Below, piece after piece: positions 27,778-34,643 of a DNA stretch of 64,000 nt. Position 1 is the stretch's first letter. Each line of letters opens with the position of its first letter. The notes under the pieces were generated by a model. That model saw only the letters and a list, made by a program, of their open reading frames with translations, was not told the DNA's origin and did no database searches. The translations under genes and the position numbers were made by a program. Origin of the DNA: Comamonas sp. GB3 AK4-5 (GTDB taxonomy: Bacteria; Pseudomonadota; Gammaproteobacteria; Burkholderiales; Burkholderiaceae_C); assembly GCF_041320665.1 (NCBI RefSeq), contig NZ_CP166730.1, positions 2,914,001 to 2,978,000 of the forward strand, read 5' to 3'.

Positions 27778-28398
27778 TTATTGCGGCTGGTTTTCCAGCC
27801 ACCAATCAACAAATTCAGCCAAGTAACCATGGGTGGAATCAATGGCCTGCATGCCAGGCCCCGTATTCGGGCTGCCTTGCGGCTCGCGCAAAACCAACGC
27901 TTTGTGGATATGCGCAGACACGCCCTGGAAATAAGGCAGGTAGTCGTCCACAAAGGCCGCAGGTGCCAACTCGGCCAAGGCCCGGGCCTTGGGGCTGATG
28001 CTGGAGCCACCGGGGACTGCGCCGCTGGTGGCAATCACCCGGCCTATGGGAAAGCCCAACTGGCTGAGGTTGTCCTGGCGCGCCTGCGCAAATTCGGGCT
28101 TGAGGGCGGAGACGCAGACCAGCTCCCAGCCCGCGGCCACCAGGCGGTGACAGGCTTGTACGGCACCGGCCATGGCGGGCACGCTGGACCAGAAATCCCG
28201 GTCAAAGCTGGCGCGAAAGCGCTGCAGTGGCTCGCCTTCCAGATGCTGCACATCCCAGCGGTCCACTGCCCAGTAGGCCTGAGCATTCTTCAGTGCGGGG
28301 GCAAGGCCAAAGGCACGTTCCCAGGCTGCGGCATAGGCCAGGTTGTAGTTGAGCAGCACGCCATCGGCATCCAGCGCTATTGTTTTTGAGAGCTTCAT
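27778..28398 (-). CDS. HAD-superfamily hydrolase
   Basis: This 206-residue predicted phosphatase has motif I LDADGVLLNY with the nucleophile Asp10 and acid/base Asp12. It also has a threonine/serine motif II region (LVCVSALKPEF), a Lys in SPKARAL (motif III) and motif IV FVDDYLPYF for Mg2+. The start ATG overlaps the kptA stop (ATGA), so it is tightly coupled to kptA. A tempting role is removal of the phosphate from ADP-ribose 1'',2''-cyclic phosphate-derived products of KptA, but HAD specificity cannot be read from sequence. The alternative is a general nucleotide phosphatase. Confidence 0.85.
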   Translation of the reverse strand: MKLSKTIALDADGVLLNYNLAYAAAWERAFGLAPALKNAQAYWAVDRWDVQHLEGEPLQRFRASFDRDFWSSVPAMAGAVQACHRLVAAGWELVCVSALKPEFAQARQDNLSQLGFPIGRVIATSGAVPGGSSISPKARALAELAPAAFVDDYLPYFQGVSAHIHKALVLREPQGSPNTGPGMQAIDSTHGYLAEFVDWWLENQPQ

Positions 28399-28952
28399 GT
28401 GGTGATTTTGGCCAGATAGCCCACGGGCACGGCATCCACCAGCCACACGCCGTTGTCGGAGCAGTAAAAGACATGGCCGTCGGCCGCCATGCGTGCGGCA
28501 TCCACCCGCAGCAAGGCCAGCTTGCCATGGCGGCGCCCCACGGTGCTGGCAACCTCTACGCTGGCCGAAAGATGCACATGGTGCCGGTTCTGCCGCGTCA
28601 GGCCCTGTTGAAAGATGGCGTCCAAAAAGCGCGTGGCCGTGCCGTGATAGAGCTCGGCCGGCGGCTGCCGAGGTGTCAACGCCAGCTCCACGGCAATGGA
28701 ATGCCCCTGGTTGGCCCGAATGCGGCTGCCGTCTTCGCTGAAGGCAAAGCGCTGCTTGTTGTCCGCCGCCACCACGGCCTGCAATTCCGAAAGGCTCATG
28801 CTGCGCCTGGAGCGCGCCAGGCAGGAGAGCAGCTCCTGGGTCTGCGCCCAGCCTGCGTCATCGAGCTTCAGGCCAATTGTCTGCGGGCTGTGGCGCAGCA
28901 CCAGGCTGAGGAATTTGCTGCGGACGGTAGTGATGTTGTTCTTGTTGTTCAT
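28395..28952 (-). CDS. kptA: RNA 2'-phosphotransferase (Tpt1/KptA)
   Basis: The protein has 185 residues. KptA moves an internal RNA 2'-phosphate to NAD+, giving ADP-ribose 1'',2''-cyclic phosphate and nicotinamide; it completes tRNA splicing in eukaryotes. The N-terminal RNA-binding lobe carries SKFLSLVLRHSP (Arg20, His21). IRANQGHSI holds His84 of the catalytic set. YHGT and the HVHLSAS segment belong to the ART-like NAD pocket. Bacteria have no 2'-phosphate splice junctions, so the substrate is unclear; RNA repair or phosphate capping have been proposed for the family. It is the first gene of the leftward operon, facing an NrtR-like regulator. Confidence 0.92.
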   Translation of the reverse strand: MNNKNNITTVRSKFLSLVLRHSPQTIGLKLDDAGWAQTQELLSCLARSRRSMSLSELQAVVAADNKQRFAFSEDGSRIRANQGHSIAVELALTPRQPPAELYHGTATRFLDAIFQQGLTRQNRHHVHLSASVEVASTVGRRHGKLALLRVDAARMAADGHVFYCSDNGVWLVDAVPVGYLAKITT

Positions 28953-29017
28953 ATTGTTTTTTTGAATGGAATTAGGGAGAAAGTGGCGGGCTCTGAAAGC
29001 TTTGGTGCTGGCCCTTT

Positions 29018-29046
29018 ATATAAGTTGCCCTAAACAACTTATGCAA
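29018..29046 (-). promoter_or_regulatory. Promoter of the kptA operon
   Basis: On the minus strand TTGCAT (complement of 29041-29046) and TTATAT (complement of 29018-29023) are separated by 17 bases, a good sigma-70 pattern. The whole promoter overlaps the inverted repeat at 29020-29042, so a bound repressor would block it. Confidence 0.6.
29020..29042. promoter_or_regulatory. Operator 1: perfect 8-bp inverted repeat between kptA and the Nudix regulator
   Basis: ATAAGTTG (29020-29027) and CAACTTAT (29035-29042) form a perfect inverted repeat with a 7-base spacer. It lies in the 146-base divergent intergenic region. It is the likely binding site of the adjacent NrtR-like protein. Confidence 0.65.
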
Positions 29047-29061
29047 GTTGTACAATACAAC
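29047..29061. promoter_or_regulatory. Operator 2: GTTGTA-CAA-TACAAC palindrome
   Basis: A perfect 6-3-6 inverted repeat begins five bases after operator 1 and shares its AAGTTG half-site. It contains a TACAAT -10-like hexamer on the plus strand, so it may also cover the promoter of the regulator gene. Confidence 0.55.
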
Positions 29062-29098
29062 CCATACAAGACCGCGTCAAGCATTTTTTGTTTGCCCC

Positions 29099-29836
29099 AT
29101 GAAAAACAACGCCCCCGCATCTCCCGCCATTCCCGATTTCCCACGCCCCTACACCACGGTGGATGTGGTCATCTTCACGGTGATGGATGCGGCCTTGCAG
29201 GTGCTGCTGGTGCAACGCCCTGCCGAGGCGCAAGACCCCTTCCCGGCGCTCTGGGCCTTGCCCGGCGGTTTTGTGAACGTCGATCTGGACGCCGACCTGG
29301 AGGCCTGCGCACGCCGCAAGCTCAAGGAAAAAACGGCCGTGGACAGCCCCTATCTGGAGCAGCTGGGCAGCTGGGGGGGCAAGGCCCGCGACCCGCGCGG
29401 CTGGTCGGCCACCCATGTGTATTTCGCCCTCATCCCGGCCCAGCACCTGACGCTCACCAAGGGAGCCAATGCGGCGGATGTGGCCTGGTTCGAGGTGGAT
29501 GCGCTGCTGGCCGATAGCCAGTTGGCCTTTGACCACAGCACCATCTTGCACACCGCCGTGGAGCGTTTGCGCGCCAAGGTGGAATACACCTCGCTGCCGG
29601 CTTTTTTGCTGCCCGAGCCCTTCACCCTGCCCCAGCTGCAGCAGACCTATGAGACCGTGCTGGGCCGGCCCGTGGACAAAAGCGGCTTTCGCACACGCAT
29701 GCTGGCCGCGCAGTTTCTGCAGGAGGCCGGCCATGTCGACGGCAGCTCCAACCGGCCGGCCATGGGCTACAAGCTTTCGGACCGTAGTGCGCCCGTGGTG
29801 TTTCCCCGCACCTTCAGCCCACGTGCAGGGGGCTGA
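29099..29836 (+). CDS. NrtR-like Nudix-domain transcriptional regulator
   Basis: The protein has 245 residues. The N-terminal part is a Nudix domain (TVDVVIFTVMDAALQVLLVQ, WALPGGFVNVDLDADLE). The Nudix box core normally REUxEExGU reads RKLKEKTAV here, with Lys at two positions normally Glu, suggesting loss of hydrolysis. The C-terminal third (LPEPFTLPQLQQTYETVLGR then PVDKSGFRTRML) is the winged-helix domain of NrtR regulators, which bind ADP-ribose or related metabolites and repress NAD genes. It faces the kptA-HAD-NADAR operon across two palindromes. The ATG at 29099 precedes the conserved start; a longer frame from 29048 would run through the operator. Confidence 0.85.
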   Translation: MKNNAPASPAIPDFPRPYTTVDVVIFTVMDAALQVLLVQRPAEAQDPFPALWALPGGFVNVDLDADLEACARRKLKEKTAVDSPYLEQLGSWGGKARDPRGWSATHVYFALIPAQHLTLTKGANAADVAWFEVDALLADSQLAFDHSTILHTAVERLRAKVEYTSLPAFLLPEPFTLPQLQQTYETVLGRPVDKSGFRTRMLAAQFLQEAGHVDGSSNRPAMGYKLSDRSAPVVFPRTFSPRAGG

Positions 29837-29843
29837 TGGCAAT

Positions 29844-29869
29844 CAGTCACCGGGGATAGCCCCCGACTG
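29844..29869 (+). terminator. Hairpin after the NrtR-like gene
   Basis: CAGTC (29844-29848) with GACTG (29865-29869), plus an inner CGGGG/CCCC pairing around ATAG, forms a stable hairpin seven bases after the stop. No T-run follows. The next gene starts 37 bases on. Confidence 0.45.
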
Positions 29870-29891
29870 TACGCACGCCCTGGGCTCCTGG

Positions 29892-29897
29892 GATAAT
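29892..29897 (+). promoter_or_regulatory. -10 element close to the rlhA start codon
   Basis: GATAAT ends nine bases before the ATG at 29907, in the context GGATAATCCGCGCC. This is nearly identical to the context at 18788 (TACAATCCGCGCC). The predicted message would have almost no leader. Confidence 0.5.
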
Positions 29898-29906
29898 CCG
29901 CGCCCT

Positions 29907-31907
29907 ATGTCCCTCCTGCCCCACCAGCTCGAACTCCTCTCCCCGGCCCGCGATGCCGATATCGGCATTGAAGCCATCAACCATGGGGCCGACGCCGTCT
30001 ACATCGGCGGCCCGGCCTTTGGTGCGCGCGCCACGGCGGGCAACGACATCCGCGATCTGGAGCGGCTGATCCAGCATGCCCACCGCTTTGGCAGCCGCAT
30101 CTTTGTCACGCTCAACACCATCTTGCGCGATGACGAGCTGGAGGGCGCACGCCAGATGGCCTGGCAGATCTACAACGCCGGCGCTGATGCGCTCATCATC
30201 CAGGACATGGGCCTGCTGGAGCTGGATCTGCCGCCGATTCAGCTGCATGCCTCCACCCAGACCGATATCCGCACGCCCGAAAAAGCGCGTTTTCTGCAGG
30301 ATGCCGGCCTGTCCCAAATCGTGGTGGCCCGCGAGATGGACCTGAAGCAGATTGCCGCCGTGCGCGCCGCCACCGACCCGGCGCGCACCACCATTGAATT
30401 CTTTGTGCATGGCGCACTGTGCGTGGCCTATTCGGGCCAGTGCTACATCACCCACGCGCACACCGGCCGCAGCGCCAACCGCGGCGACTGCAACCAGGCC
30501 TGCCGCCTGCCCTATGAGGTGATGGACGACAAGGGCCGCATCATCGCCCACGAAAAGCATGTGCTGTCGATGAAGGACAACAACCAGAGCGACAACCTGC
30601 GCGCCCTGATCGATGCCGGCGTGCGCAGCTTCAAGATCGAGGGCCGCTACAAGGACATGGGCTATGTGAAGAACATCACCGCCCACTACCGCAAGCTGCT
30701 GGACGAGATCATCGAAGAGCGCGAGTTCTCCGAGCAGCCGCTGGCGCGCTCGTCTTCGGGACGCACCACGTTCAGCTTCGAGCCCGATCCCGACCAGAAC
30801 TTCAACCGCGAGTTCACCGACTACTTCGTCAACGGCCGCAAGGACGACATCGGCGCCTTCGACACCCCCAAGACTCCGGGCCGCGCCATTGGCTGGGTGA
30901 CGCAGGTGGGAGATAAATGGTTCGAGATCGAGGCCAGCGACAAGGCCACCGAGCTGCACAACGGTGACGGCCTGTGCTACTACGATCTGCAAAAAGAGCT
31001 GGTGGGCGTGCACATCAACCGTGCCGAATGCATACATGCCAAGAAAGGCATCTGGCGCGTCTTCCCCAAAAACGAGATCGCCAGCTTCAAGGACTTGCGC
31101 AAAGGCCTGGAGATCAACCGCAACCGCGATATGGACTGGGTGCGCATGCTGGACAAGAAGTCCAGCGACCGCCGCATCGCCCTGTGGGCCGAGTTCCACG
31201 AAACCACTGACGGCTTTGCGCTGACGCTGACCGACGAAGACGGCTTCAGCGCCACCGCCACCATTGCCCAGGAACACCAGAGCGCCACCGACGCCGCCAA
31301 GGCCGAGGCCACGCTGCGCGAGCAACTGGGCCGCTTTGGCGCCAGCATCTTCGCGGTCAACGACATCGCACTCAAGCTGTCCCAGCCCTGGTTTGTGCCG
31401 GCGTCCAGCCTGAACCAGCTGCGCCGCGATGCCCTGGCCGCACTCGAAGCCGCCCGCGCCGACGGCCTGGTGCGCCTGCCCCGCGCCAAGCCCGTGGAGC
31501 CGCCCGCGCCCTTCCCCGAAGACACGCTCACTTATCTGGCCAATGTCTTCAACCAAAAGGCCCATGACTTCTATGTCAAGCATGGCGTGAAGGTGATTGA
31601 TGCGGCCTACGAAGCGAAGGAAGAAGAAGGCGAAGTCTCGCTGATGATCACCAAGCACTGTGTGCGCTTTTCCATGAGCCTGTGCCCCAAGCAGGCCAAG
31701 GGTGTGATTGGCGTCAAGGGCACCATCAAGGCCGAGCCGCTGCAGCTCATCAACGGCAAGGAAAAGCTCACGCTGCGCTTTGACTGCAAGCCCTGCGAGA
31801 TGCATGTGGTGGGCAAGATGAAGAAGTCGGTGATGAACCAGCATGCCAAGGAGATGCTGGAGCAGCCTCTGCAGTTCTATCGCACGAGGCCTCTCACCCC
31901 CCCCTGA
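29907..31907 (+). CDS. rlhA: U32 family protein, 23S rRNA C2501 hydroxylation (RlhA/YdcP)
   Basis: The protein has 666 residues. The long YdcP-type U32 protein begins LELLSPARDADIGIEAINHGADAVYIGG. The U32 signature region is present: HGALCVAYSGQCYITHAHTG with CNQACRLPY, whose Cys residues fit an iron-sulfur site, and GVRSFKIEGRYKDM. The length and the C-terminal domain (MITKHCVRFSMSLCPKQ) match RlhA, which hydroxylates C2501 of 23S rRNA, rather than the shorter UbiU/V or TrhP. Its last residues (PLTPP) and stop codon lie in repeat A copy 4. It is monocistronic. Start by the RlhA N-terminus and the -10 box nearby. Confidence 0.88.
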   Translation: MSLLPHQLELLSPARDADIGIEAINHGADAVYIGGPAFGARATAGNDIRDLERLIQHAHRFGSRIFVTLNTILRDDELEGARQMAWQIYNAGADALIIQDMGLLELDLPPIQLHASTQTDIRTPEKARFLQDAGLSQIVVAREMDLKQIAAVRAATDPARTTIEFFVHGALCVAYSGQCYITHAHTGRSANRGDCNQACRLPYEVMDDKGRIIAHEKHVLSMKDNNQSDNLRALIDAGVRSFKIEGRYKDMGYVKNITAHYRKLLDEIIEEREFSEQPLARSSSGRTTFSFEPDPDQNFNREFTDYFVNGRKDDIGAFDTPKTPGRAIGWVTQVGDKWFEIEASDKATELHNGDGLCYYDLQKELVGVHINRAECIHAKKGIWRVFPKNEIASFKDLRKGLEINRNRDMDWVRMLDKKSSDRRIALWAEFHETTDGFALTLTDEDGFSATATIAQEHQSATDAAKAEATLREQLGRFGASIFAVNDIALKLSQPWFVPASSLNQLRRDALAALEAARADGLVRLPRAKPVEPPAPFPEDTLTYLANVFNQKAHDFYVKHGVKVIDAAYEAKEEEGEVSLMITKHCVRFSMSLCPKQAKGVIGVKGTIKAEPLQLINGKEKLTLRFDCKPCEMHVVGKMKKSVMNQHAKEMLEQPLQFYRTRPLTPP

Positions 31908-32020
31908 GGCGCTTCGCGCCTTCCCCCCGCTCTCGCATCGCACAGCGATGCGGGCAGGGGGACGACAGCCTCGCTGCGGGGCGGCCCTTGCTCGCTGTCC
32001 CTGAGCTAGGCCGCGCCTGA
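31897..32020 (+). repeat. Dispersed 3'-end repeat A, copy 4
   Basis: CCCCCCTGAGGCGCTTCGCG begins within the last codons of rlhA. The variable stem is CGCATCGC-aca-GCGATGCG inside the CCCCC/GGGGG outer stem, followed by GGGGCGGCCCTTGCTCGCTG and a weaker tail (GCCGCGCCTGA). The inner stem differs fully from copies 2 and 3 but remains complementary. Confidence 0.85.
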
Positions 32021-32106
32021 TCTTGCGCCCTACCCTGAATCAGGCACCGGCTTTTGCAGAGCATCACCCGGGGTGGCGCCAGGCGATACGCAGCGCACCT
32101 GGTCTA

Positions 32107-32145
32107 CTCCCTCGCCCCTTCGGGGAGAGGGTTGGGGTGAGGGGC
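32107..32145 (+). repeat. Palindromic repeat B, copy 2
   Basis: CTCCCTCGCCCC-ttc-GGGGAGAGGGTTGGGGTGAGGGG lies about 90 bases after repeat A copy 4, in the same orientation. The stem is CCCTCgCCCC with GGGGaGAGGG. Confidence 0.65.
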
Positions 32146-32266
32146 TGGCAGCCTGCAGTGCCTGCACTGCATCCATGCCTGGACTGCGCCATGACGCCCC
32201 GGGATGGATCCAGCCACGTCCTGTCATGGCCCCTACAATCCCCGTTTTTTGTCCTCTGGGTTTGCC

Positions 32267-32944
32267 ATGCACATTCTGATTGTTGAAGACAGCTCCCTGG
32301 TGGCCAGCGGCATCAAGGCAGGGCTGGAGCTGCATGGTTTTACCTGCGACATTGCCGCCAGCCAGTCGCTGGCTGAACAGCATCTGGCCTCCTGCCATTT
32401 CGATGCCTGTGTGCTGGACCTGGGCCTGCCCGATGGAGATGGCCTCCAGCTGCTGCGCAAATGGCGGGCTGCCGGCCAGGATTTGCCGGTGCTGATCCTG
32501 ACCGCACGCGGCACCATGCAGGACAAGGTGGCCGGTTTTCAGACCGGCACCGACGACTATCTGACCAAGCCCTTTGACCTGCAGGAGCTGGTCATGCGCC
32601 TGCACGCCCTGTTGCGCCGCGCTGGAGGCCGGGCCACCGACCTGGTGGCCCTGGGCGACTGTCAGGTCAACGCCAGCACCGGCGATGTGCTGTGCGGCGG
32701 TGAGCGCGTGGAACTGTCGCGCCGCGAATGGGCGCTGCTGTCGGCCCTGCTGCAGTCCAAGGGTCGGGTGCTCAGCCTGGCCCAGCTGCATGACAGCCTG
32801 TATGGCTTCGATCTGGAAGTGGGCAGCAACACGGTGAACGTGCATGTGCACCACCTGCGCAAAAAGCTGGGCAGCGACATCATCGACACCGTGCGCGGCG
32901 TGGGCTTTCGCCTGGGTGCGCGCTACTGCGGCCCCAGCGCATGA
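32267..32944 (+). CDS. OmpR-family response regulator
   Basis: The protein has 225 residues. The receiver domain has an acidic pocket in VEDSS, phosphoacceptor Asp51 (VLDLGLPDGDG), Thr in ILTARGT and Lys101 in TKPFDLQEL. The C-terminal winged helix includes LSRREWALLSALLQSKGRVL, SNTVNVHVHHLRKKLG and the RGVGFRL ending, typical of QseB/TctD/PmrA-type regulators. The ATG at 32267 directly precedes HILIVED; an upstream in-frame ATG adds unrelated sequence. The gene overlaps the sensor kinase gene by four bases. The target genes and signal are unknown. Confidence 0.92.
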   Translation: MHILIVEDSSLVASGIKAGLELHGFTCDIAASQSLAEQHLASCHFDACVLDLGLPDGDGLQLLRKWRAAGQDLPVLILTARGTMQDKVAGFQTGTDDYLTKPFDLQELVMRLHALLRRAGGRATDLVALGDCQVNASTGDVLCGGERVELSRREWALLSALLQSKGRVLSLAQLHDSLYGFDLEVGSNTVNVHVHHLRKKLGSDIIDTVRGVGFRLGARYCGPSA

Positions 32945-34416
32945 GCCGCGGCACGGCCAAGAAAAGCCTGCGCCTGCGCCTGGTGCTGGGCCTGAGCCTG
33001 ACGCTGTGCCTGCTGTGGGGCAGCATCGCGGCCTGGATGTTCGGCCATATGCAAAGTGAGCTGCGCAGCATGCTGGATGATCGCTTGATCGCTTCGTCCA
33101 AGACCGTGGCCAGCATCGTGCAGCAGTTCCAGCCCGCGCAGACCGAGGCCATCCACATGGCCAACCAGTCGGCCCTGACCTCGGTGATCGGCCGCGACGG
33201 CGTGGCCTGCGAGGTCAGCCTGGTGCGCAGCGAGGTGGAAATCCTGCCCCTGGCCAAGACCCACAACAGCCCCAACTTCACGCCCCTGACCCAGACCGGT
33301 TTTGGCCGCATTGAAAAAGGCGGCAAGATCTGGCGCACCTATGTGCTGGAAGAAAACGGCATACGCATTGCCATGGCCGACCGGCTGGACGTGCGCGAGC
33401 AGCTGATCCAGTCCTTTGTCTACACCCTGGTGCTGCCCTTTGTGCTGGCCTTGCTGGGCGGCCTGCTGCTGACCTGGTGGATTTGCACCCTGGGCCTGGA
33501 GCCGCTGCGCCGCCTGCAGGCCGAGCTGCGCCAGCGCCCGCCGCAAAACGCCACGCCCATACAGACGGGCCGAGACACCAAGGAGCTGGCCCCGCTGGTG
33601 GACAGTCTGAACCAGCTGCTGGGCCGCATGGATGCCGCCATCGAGCATGAACGCCGCTGGACTTCCGACGCCGCCCACGAGCTGCGCACCCCGCTGACGG
33701 CCATCAAAACCCATGTGCAGGTGGCCCAGCTGGTGCTGGAGCGCGGCCAGGCCTGCACCCAGCCGGCCCAGGCAGCCCAGGCCCTGACCCAGGCCAGCGA
33801 AGGCATAGACCATTTGCACGCCACCTTGGAGCAGTTGCTGCAACTCGCCCGGGTGGAAACCGCCGAGTCCGGTGCCGCCCCCGTCACCTGCGGCACTGGC
33901 ATGGCTGAAGCCTTTGACCTGGCCTGCCGCCAGTCGCAGCAGCGCGCGGCCAAGTCCGGTCTGTCGGCCCAGCTGGACACGGTGGTGGGCAGCGCCATCA
34001 CCCAAGGCAGCCCCTGGACATTGCCCGTGGCCCCCGCCCTGCTGACCTGCGCCATCACCAACCTGACCGACAACGCCCTGCGCCACCACCAGGGCCCAGC
34101 GCCGGTGCATGCCCTGCTGGACATAGAAGCCAGCACCGCAGCCAACGCTGACAGCGCTGCCGCCCCTGGCGACTGGGAGCTGGTCGTGCGCGTGCAGGAT
34201 CGGGGCCCGGGCATGAGCGAGCAGGAATGTGCCCAGGCCTTGCAGCGCTTCTGGCGCAAGCACACCCATACCCCTGGCAGCGGTCTGGGCCTGACCATCG
34301 TGCAGCGCATTGCCGAGAGTGCGGGCGGAAGGCTGTTGCTGCGCCCCAGTCCACCGGGGCAGGCCACAGGTTTGGTGGTGGAGCTGCGCCTGCCGCTGCG
34401 ACAAAACGCCGCTTGA
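32941..34416 (+). CDS. Sensor histidine kinase (QseC/TctE type)
   Basis: The protein has 491 residues. TM1 (LVLGLSLTLCLLWGSIAAWM), a periplasmic sensor of about 130 residues with a possible redox Cys (GVACEVSLVR), and TM2 (YTLVLPFVLALLGGLLLTWW) come first. HAMP-like LEPLRRLQAEL follows. The H-box is DAAHELRTPLTA with His246. The N-box is TNLTDNALRHHQ, and G boxes are RDRGPGMSEQE-like (RVQDRGPGM) and GSGLGLTIVQRI. The ATGA overlap with the regulator gene indicates coupled expression as a two-component pair. The repeat-like tail after the stop (34417 on) resembles the distal part of repeat A. Confidence 0.92.
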   Translation: MSRGTAKKSLRLRLVLGLSLTLCLLWGSIAAWMFGHMQSELRSMLDDRLIASSKTVASIVQQFQPAQTEAIHMANQSALTSVIGRDGVACEVSLVRSEVEILPLAKTHNSPNFTPLTQTGFGRIEKGGKIWRTYVLEENGIRIAMADRLDVREQLIQSFVYTLVLPFVLALLGGLLLTWWICTLGLEPLRRLQAELRQRPPQNATPIQTGRDTKELAPLVDSLNQLLGRMDAAIEHERRWTSDAAHELRTPLTAIKTHVQVAQLVLERGQACTQPAQAAQALTQASEGIDHLHATLEQLLQLARVETAESGAAPVTCGTGMAEAFDLACRQSQQRAAKSGLSAQLDTVVGSAITQGSPWTLPVAPALLTCAITNLTDNALRHHQGPAPVHALLDIEASTAANADSAAAPGDWELVVRVQDRGPGMSEQECAQALQRFWRKHTHTPGSGLGLTIVQRIAESAGGRLLLRPSPPGQATGLVVELRLPLRQNAA

Positions 34417-34477
34417 GCGGCGGCGCCCCGGTCATGGAGCCCTGGCGTGGGCAGTCACCGCTTTGTGCATCGTGGAT
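34417..34477 (+). repeat. Partial copy of repeat A (distal end)
   Basis: The segment CCCTGGCGTGGGCAG followed by CTTTGTGC matches the distal end of copy 2 (6825-6853) and directly follows the histidine kinase stop, in the same orientation. The proximal CCCCTGAG part is missing. It is probably a decayed copy. Confidence 0.4.
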
Positions 34478-34578
34478 GCCGCGCAGCGCCATGGCTCACT
34501 GCCCGCCTTGACGCCAAGACAGGGCTACAAAGCGCTTCATGGCGGCACCAGGCGCTATCAAACTTACGAATCACGCAC

Positions 34579-34605
34579 AAAAAAGCCAGCACCGTGGCGC
34601 TGGCT
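34579..34605 (-). terminator. Rho-independent terminator after the M20 amidohydrolase
   Basis: On the minus strand AGCCAGC-GCCACGGT-GCTGGCT is followed by six T residues (complement of A's at 34579-34584). It lies about 40 bases beyond the stop at 34644. It may also act on the rightward kinase message, but with fewer T's. Confidence 0.8.
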
Positions 34606-34643
34606 TTCGGGGTGACGGAGGCGCTTGCGCCCTGCTTTCAAAC

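Noticed and set aside
29099..29836. Active ADP-ribose pyrophosphatase reading of the Nudix protein
   Set aside because: The Nudix box lacks two of the usual Glu residues and a C-terminal NrtR winged helix is present, so a regulator is favoured; residual activity cannot be excluded.
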